Shown piece by piece: positions 59,623 to 64,000 of a stretch of DNA of 64,000 nucleotides; the first letter of the stretch is position 1; each line of letters starts with the position of its first letter. The notes under the pieces are model-generated. The model was not told where the DNA came from, did no database searches, and was given only the letters and a program-made list of their open reading frames with translations. A program made the position numbers and the translations under genes. The DNA comes from Siphonodentalium dalli (taxonomy: Eukaryota > Mollusca > Scaphopoda > Gadilida > Siphonodentaliidae): NCBI GenBank assembly GCA_032622095.1, contig CP136061.1, forward strand, positions 213,868,373-213,932,372, read 5' to 3'.

Positions 59623-60577
59623 TTATTGTGTGAACATGTGTATTTTGTCTTGGGCGGAGTCTACAAGCTTCATATTTGTGGCCCAATTTGTGACAGTAAT
59701 TACACTGCACTATTTTTGGTTTGACCCTATTTACATCCATCGGTTCTTGTCCCGATGGGTTTTCATTCGTCGGTGTGCGATTGAAACGCATTGAAAATCG
59801 TTTAAGGATATTAAATTCCTCCACAGCTACGAAAGCTGCTTGATCCAATGTTTGTGGATCTTCTCTCAAGATTTTCATCTTGAGGTTTGTGTCATTTAAC
59901 CCGTCAGTGAAATACTGTACCAACTGACGTTGTATTGCAGGGATGGCTAATTCTTCATACTCGAAAGCATCCACTGCTAATTGGCGAACTGCCTCTACAT
60001 ATATATGTATATTTTCCCCTGCTTTTTGTTTGAAGCTTCTTACTTTTGCAAGAGCCTGATGTTTGTCTGTTATTTCCGCGAATCTAATCGTTAGTTCGCG
60101 TTTTATTTGGTTCCACGTGACCCCTTGATTTTCGTGATGATATCGCGTGAGAAATTCAGCTACAGGGCCGCCTGTACGCTGAAGTGCGACTAACCATCTT
60201 TCTTCTTCTGGTGTACCGAGTATATTACAATACCGGTCTATTTGTTTTAAGAATTCCCTTAATTTCCGAGGTTGTCCCTCGTACCTTTCTACCATTGTAG
60301 ATAAAGTCAACGCGCTTTGCGTACGAATCGCATTGGTTTGTTGTCCCAGATTCAAATTGAATCCAGCAAATTGCTGCTGGATTCCTGCCAAGACGAGCCC
60401 GATTTGCTCGTTTTGTCTCAACAAATGTAAGACGGCATTTAAGTCGCCTTGTTGCCCGGGTTGTGGTTGAGGATTTTGCGGTTGTTGTTGTTGAACAGGT
60501 GCGTCCATATTTGCTTCGTCCGCGGGTAAGGGTACGTTCAAATGCGCACCTTTTATATCATCAACAATTTGAGCCAT
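59594..60577 (-). CDS. gag: Gag capsid/nucleocapsid polyprotein (main part)
   Basis: This 327-residue ORF starts at an ATG with A at -3 and G at +4. Residues 1-45 are a Pro/Gln-rich linker. Residues about 95-260 look like the Ty3/gypsy capsid domain (retrotransposon gag family), including the RYEG, WLVAL and WNQIKREL stretches. Residues 292-305 form a CCHC zinc knuckle C-X2-C-X4-H-X4-C that would bind the RNA. The ORF ends at TGA 59594-59596, but coding-like sequence goes on one phase over (59464-59622), so this stop is probably created by a small indel and the intact gag was about 45 residues longer. Gag would assemble the particle. Its neighbours are the leader ORF upstream and pol downstream in the same phase. 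Confidence 0.88.
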   Translation of the reverse strand: MAQIVDDIKGAHLNVPLPADEANMDAPVQQQQPQNPQPQPGQQGDLNAVLHLLRQNEQIGLVLAGIQQQFAGFNLNLGQQTNAIRTQSALTLSTMVERYEGQPRKLREFLKQIDRYCNILGTPEEERWLVALQRTGGPVAEFLTRYHHENQGVTWNQIKRELTIRFAEITDKHQALAKVRSFKQKAGENIHIYVEAVRQLAVDAFEYEELAIPAIQRQLVQYFTDGLNDTNLKMKILREDPQTLDQAAFVAVEEFNILKRFSMRFNRTPTNENPSGQEPMDVNRVKPKIVQCNYCHKLGHKYEACRLRPRQNTHVHTINNSPQPNIS

Positions 60578-60591
60578 TATTTTAAATATCT

Positions 60592-61000
60592 TTAACTCGT
60601 TTTAAACGGATACTTTATACACCGACCACTTTCAAACGTGTGACAAATGTTGTTATTTTTAATCCACACGGAGAATTCTATGACGTGGACCCAGTCTCTA
60701 AATAGTATACATTTTCGAATTATTTTAATTTCGGAGACGGTCCCGTACCGTGTATTTTCTAATTGATATATTTGTGGTTTTAAAATGGCGCAATATTCAT
60801 CATACGTTAGCTTTTCCAATTCAAAACAGTCCGGCAGAAAATCGTCATAATTTTCGTCAGGCCAGGACGGAACGGTTTTTAATGCTGCATGAATTTTAGC
60901 CAATAAATCTGGTTTTAATTCGTCTTGAATTTGGGAAGCCAGGATGTTAGATTTTGATTTTTAGAACCCAGGGTGTCAGAAATTCGTTTTTATGAGCCAT
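60592..61000 (-). pseudogene. Broken leader ORF upstream of gag
   Basis: An ATG at 60998-61000 in a good initiation context (ACCATGG) opens a frame of only 17 codons. One base out of phase, an open frame of more than 110 codons runs to a stop at 60592, 15 nt before the gag ATG, and contains no ATG of its own. It is acidic at first (SWPDENYDDFLPDCFELEK) and basic later, with four cysteines (one early, three later). I do not recognise it. A single indel would join the ATG to the long frame, so the simplest reading is a damaged leader protein or gag-like N-terminal domain. It could equally be chance open sequence in a leader. The gag ATG is in the same phase as the 60998-61000 ATG but is separated from it by stops. 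Confidence 0.4.
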
Positions 61001-61095
61001 GGTGTTTTTAGAAAAGGTGGGCTAGAAAACGTCAGATTCTAGGGTCTTAGGTGTACTCACCTATCTTCATCCTTGAAATTGTCGTCGTGGTTGAT
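61001..61095 (-). other. Leader of the retroelement between PBS and first ATG
   Basis: Short non-coding leader. Packaging signals would be expected here but none can be recognised by eye. Confidence 0.4.
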
Positions 61096-61113
61096 CCGTG
61101 CTCACTGCAACCA
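61096..61113 (-). other. Candidate primer-binding site
   Basis: Eleven nucleotides inside the 5' LTR the minus strand reads TGGTTGCAGTGAGCACGG. The initial TGG would pair with the CCA end of a primer tRNA. I cannot assign the tRNA species, and the 11-nt offset from the LTR is larger than usual. Confidence 0.45.
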
Positions 61114-61124
61114 GTTGATCTCTA

Positions 61125-61723
61125 TGTGGCAGAACCCCGTACGTTGGAGATACGACGTTCCGACCGGACTTCACGTTGTGTATTATTTTTGGTATGACGA
61201 CAACTCATGGAACCGTAGATATCTGTTTATTTCTAGAGCATAATTTCGCTTCTCAAGATAGGTCAGCTGATGCTAGCATTCTCAGGCTCTTCTGGATCAG
61301 TAAGTCTTTCCCAGGGCGGTACTCATAGGAGGACTCAGTCAACTGAACACTGATGGGTAAAACCTCAGTGCTTATATGTAAAAGTGGTAACCTACTTTTC
61401 AAAATCATGTGACGATGTTACTGGCCAGGCTTGACAACTAGTTGTCAACGGCTCGTCACTAAAGTTAGCTTTAGTATAGCTTTCGTATATCATGACCAGT
61501 GCAGTGTACCAAAACAACTAATAACTTTTAGACCTCTGCACTGGTTCGACTGGGAACCTTCCTGAAAACTAGCTAGAATCAGCATCGCGTGATCTCGTCA
61601 TCGTGCTAAGTACGGCTGTCCACTAACAATCCCACGCCTGTTATTCATGCATCGTAATAGTTGGAACTGATGCAATAGTTCACAGGGGCGTGATCAGGCA
61701 GGGGCGCACATCGTTCTGTTACA
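61125..61723 (-). repeat. 5' LTR of the retroelement
   Basis: This 599-bp repeat matches 48994-49592 with about 3 mismatches on reading through both copies: an A/G near 61409, a G/A near 61564 and a C/G near 61606. In element sense it starts TGTAAC and ends GCCACA. It contains a TATA-like box and, about 140 nt further on, an AATAAA, which fits a U3-R-U5 order. The 5-bp target duplication TCAGC follows on the right. Confidence 0.95.
61371..61378 (-). promoter_or_regulatory. TATA-like box in the 5' LTR
   Basis: The minus strand reads CATATAAG here, about 350 nt into the LTR in element sense and about 140 nt before a polyadenylation hexamer. Position and order suit an RNA polymerase II promoter for the genomic RNA. 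The start site is not visible from sequence alone. Confidence 0.4.
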
Positions 61724-62800
61724 TCAGCACATGTATTGCAGCTAGCTATACCTGCTGCTTTGAATACACAAATAATGATTAAAAATCTCATCACCGCAGT
61801 TCACAAGATTTCCGGTTTCATGAATTCGTCATCTGTGGGACTAGATAGTCTTCATACATATCAAGCGGAACAGGTCTGGATGTCTCAACCCCCCGATGGA
61901 TGTTGTTACTAGATTTAATAGTACATTCAAAGTTCTTGAGTGGGTCGAGACAAATGAAACGGCAATATCGTTGGCATTGGCCGAGTGCACTTCCCGTAAG
62001 CGCTGTGCCACAACGCCTCCACCCAGTTTGACTGCTGATCTGACCGACACCCTCAAGGTTGCTATACCAATTATACGAGCACCGGCAGAAGCGACGGGGA
62101 TACTCAGTGCTGACACGTACGTGAGCATATCAATGCAGATTCCATGCATCACTGTTCTGAAAACTCAGCTAGAACGTCAAAGCGTTTAGAGATGAGCTGC
62201 TAAAACAAAATAACACTCGCTTTGACACCAGTCTGCCTCAGTTGCATGCTGCTACCATTTTAGACCAAAGGTTTAAGAATAAGATTAGTTCAGTATCAAG
62301 TGTTGACAACTCGAAGGAATGCGTGTGATATCATTAGAATGACACTCAAGTCCCCAACATCGGCCACTGAATCGGCGACGACCCAAACAAGTGAACATGA
62401 AGTTATTCCACCAGACACAGTGGGTCCAAGTTTGTAACCGACACTGTTCGACTCCATGTTCAAAATGGCCAAGGAAACCGAAGAGAGTTTGCGTAGGAGG
62501 CATACAAGTGGCGGCAAAACCGAAATAATCTAACGGCTGTCGGACGAGCTCGTCATCTATTTGGAGAGACCACTATCAGCACAAGAGACTGATCCTTTAA
62601 TATTCTGGACCACAAACACTAACGAGCACACGTTACTAGCTAAAGCCGCTAGCACCCTCTTGTCAATCCAGGCAACAAGCAACTCATCAGAAAGGGTAAA
62701 TTCGGATGCCGGCAACATTCTTATTGACAAGAGACATCGTCTGACAAACAAGGCTGCAATTTTGTTATGGGCTAACAAAAAAATCCACTTGTTGTTCTAA
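61724..62800 (+). pseudogene. hAT transposase, C-terminal half including the hATC dimerisation domain
   Basis: Right after the retroelement the frame reads AHVLQLAI, which with the last bases left of the insertion makes the hAT signature C-x-A-H-x-L-x-L. At 61899-62186 it reads DVVTRFNSTFKVLE, the conserved D-x-x-T-R-W/F-N-S-T motif. At about 62540-62800 it reads LERPLSAQETDPLIFW, ATSNSSERVNSDAGNI and DKRHRL, the C-terminal dimerisation domain. Phase changes between the pieces indicate a pseudogene. Together with 48300-48993 it covers most of a transposase. Confidence 0.88.
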
Positions 62801-63299
62801 TTGATTAGTTTCTCCGATGAGAAACTGGTTTGAGTCCAAGAGACAAATTATTTTATTTTGTGTGACCAGTTGCCAAAATTATTCAGTTACATAAATAAAT
62901 CTTGTTGATAGCATTTAACACTTTTAATTTATGTCTGTTTTCCAACATTTCTGGGGCTCCTTCCGTATCCAAGTTTGTCAAATCTGTATTAAATAATGTA
63001 GACAAGTGACTTCCATTCCTTGAGGTTTGTGATACGTTGATTTAAACGTCTTTAAGTGTCTTGCTGTCACTTCTTGTCATGTTCGCCATGACACAGCTAG
63101 ATAGAAAATTAGAAATTCAATGTAACATATCCCAAACCCTGCATGAGACTAAGTGACTTGTCTTTGTCATGATTTTCCTAAAAGAAAAACACAAGTTCCA
63201 ATGTTGATGGAGATTAACATTGTTGTATATTATCTAGTGAATTTTGCAGTTTGTTTCATGAGACACCGACATAAACACTGGTAAAAAATCACTAGCTGA

Positions 63300-63380
63300 T
63301 TCGATTCGATGTCGATATCAGGAAGGAGATTCGATATCGAGATTCGTTTCGATGCAATACCCCCGATTCGCATATCCCTA
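63300..63380 (-). repeat. hAT right terminal inverted repeat and subterminal region
   Basis: On the minus strand starts TAGGGATATGCGAAT and continues with TCGATATCGAATCT-type motifs. Followed on the plus strand by the TSD TAAATGAT. Confidence 0.85.
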
Positions 63381-63388
63381 TAAATGAT

Positions 63389-64000
63389 ATCATGAATATA
63401 GTTCCAAATTAATATAGTGCACTTAGTAGTACGGTACGTTATATTAATTCAGGCAATCTAATTTGTATTGATCCTCGTTAAATTCAATGGTATTACAGCT
63501 GATGTCAGGAAACATCCCAGCAACGAAGATGCGAAGGAAGAGGATATACAGAATTAGTCTCGGCTGATAAATATCCAGACTCCATCTCATAACTTTCATC
63601 TACGTCTGACAACACTCGCATTCTATTTGATTTCAAAGATGAGGGGGGAATTCCATTTTTGTGTGTGAAAATTCATTAATATTCATAAGGCAATGTTTAT
63701 CATAGCGATAATATAGATCGACACACATGCGCCTGGGGTCATGCAAACATGCAAGAGTAGTCGCTCTTCCTCTAACGAATTTCCGTGCTATACAATGCTC
63801 GTTTCGGGTTTACTTTACTATACATGCAGATTACAAGTTTCGCCATTCAGATGGGCTATATAATAAACGATGTAATGAAAATATAGTTATAAGCACGCTA
63901 TAATAAATATTACTGAGCTGTTCCGCGGACATGTTGCGTCATCTCTTTATTTAGAATACGAGCTCATAGGTTACGAAGAAATACAATTTGTTGAATATCT
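63389..64000. other. No feature recognised
   Basis: AT-rich flank to the right of the hAT. Confidence 0.5.

Larger units (their letters stand above)
48994..61723 (-). mobile_element. Gypsy/errantivirus-like LTR retroelement with env and an extra SGNH hydrolase ORF
   Basis: The element is 12,730 bp and is read on the minus strand. It is bounded by two 599-bp direct repeats that begin TG and end CA, and is flanked by the 5-bp duplication TCAGC (48989-48993 and 61724-61728), the usual size for Ty3/gypsy integration. Internal order in element sense is leader, gag, pol with PR-RT-RH-IN, env, SGNH hydrolase. RT and RNase H lying before integrase places it in Ty3/gypsy rather than Ty1/copia. Env plus two LTRs makes it retrovirus-like in layout. 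The LTRs are almost identical, so insertion was recent. The reading frames are nevertheless damaged: a frame break near the gag end, one stop inside env and a broken leader ORF. This copy is therefore probably defective but little decayed. Confidence 0.95.
47618..63380 (+). mobile_element. hAT DNA transposon, split by the LTR retroelement
   Basis: The 8-bp duplication TAAATGAT flanks it on both sides (47610-47617 and 63381-63388). The left end reads TAGGGACCTGCGAATATTCG and the right end, inverted, reads TAGGGATATGCGAATCG, agreeing at 13 of the first 15 positions. Both ends continue into sequence rich in ATTCGA and TCGAT motifs. Without the nested retroelement and one TSD copy the transposon is about 3.03 kb, a normal size for an autonomous hAT. 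Broken transposase pieces lie on the plus strand on both sides of the insertion. Confidence 0.92.

Noticed and set aside
1-64000. tRNA or rRNA genes
   Set aside because: Looked for B-box-like GGTTCGAAT sequences with neighbouring A boxes and cloverleaf arms; none convincing (ggttcgaact at 18420 lacks a partner). A tRNA scan would be decisive.

Overview
This window is animal nuclear DNA. It is AT-rich, has no dense operon-like gene packing, and I found no host gene or exon that I would defend. Nearly everything recognisable is a transposable element or its debris. The repeat styles (tandem blocks carrying ggccataactc, LINE tails of repeated ATAAG, hAT, piggyBac-like and Harbinger-like MITEs, and a gypsy-type element with an env gene) suggest a marine invertebrate, probably a lophotrochozoan such as a mollusc. 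That placement is inference.

The centrepiece is a nested pair at 47.6-63.4 kb. A hAT DNA transposon (47618-63380, 8-bp target duplication TAAATGAT on both sides) was hit by a 12.73-kb LTR retroelement (48994-61723, 5-bp duplication TCAGC, two 599-bp LTRs that differ at only about 3 positions by eye). The retroelement lies on the minus strand. In its own order it carries: 5' LTR, a primer-site candidate, a broken leader ORF, gag with a CCHC knuckle, a -1 frameshift site (TTTAAAC followed by a stem), pol (protease, RT, RNase H, integrase), an env resembling the F-type fusion glycoproteins of errantiviruses and baculoviruses (furin-like site, fusion-peptide-like segment, C-terminal membrane anchor, split by one in-frame TAA), a fourth ORF for an SGNH/GDSL-type hydrolase 4 nt after env, a weak polypurine tract and the 3' LTR. 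Gag would form the particle, Pol would process, copy and integrate, and Env would fuse membranes. The hydrolase has no obvious standard role and is the most interesting item in the window.

The rest, left to right. 0-8 kb: diverged tandem repeats and composite interspersed repeats. 8.0-8.8 kb: the 3' end of a LINE on the minus strand. 10.8-11.8 kb: an internally deleted relative of the same hAT family. 12.7 kb: a palindrome. 16.3 kb: a piggyBac-like MITE with double hairpins. 19.1 kb: a 372-bp hAT MITE with perfect ends. 20-22.5 kb and 26.4-27.2 kb: head-to-tail composite repeats. 23.3-25.3 kb: a 2-kb inverted-repeat element packed with the palindrome CGCTTAAGCG. 32-34 kb: a MULE-like transposase remnant interrupted by a long-TIR element copy, which is itself interrupted by a Harbinger-like MITE. 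34.9-36.1 kb: a tandem array of about 155 bp. 37.9 kb: a second piggyBac-like MITE. 40.1 kb: a palindrome. 40.9-44.0 kb: a complete 3.1-kb element with very long inverted repeats. 45.3-45.7 kb: a local duplication. Stretches not listed hold AT-rich sequence in which I see nothing to name.
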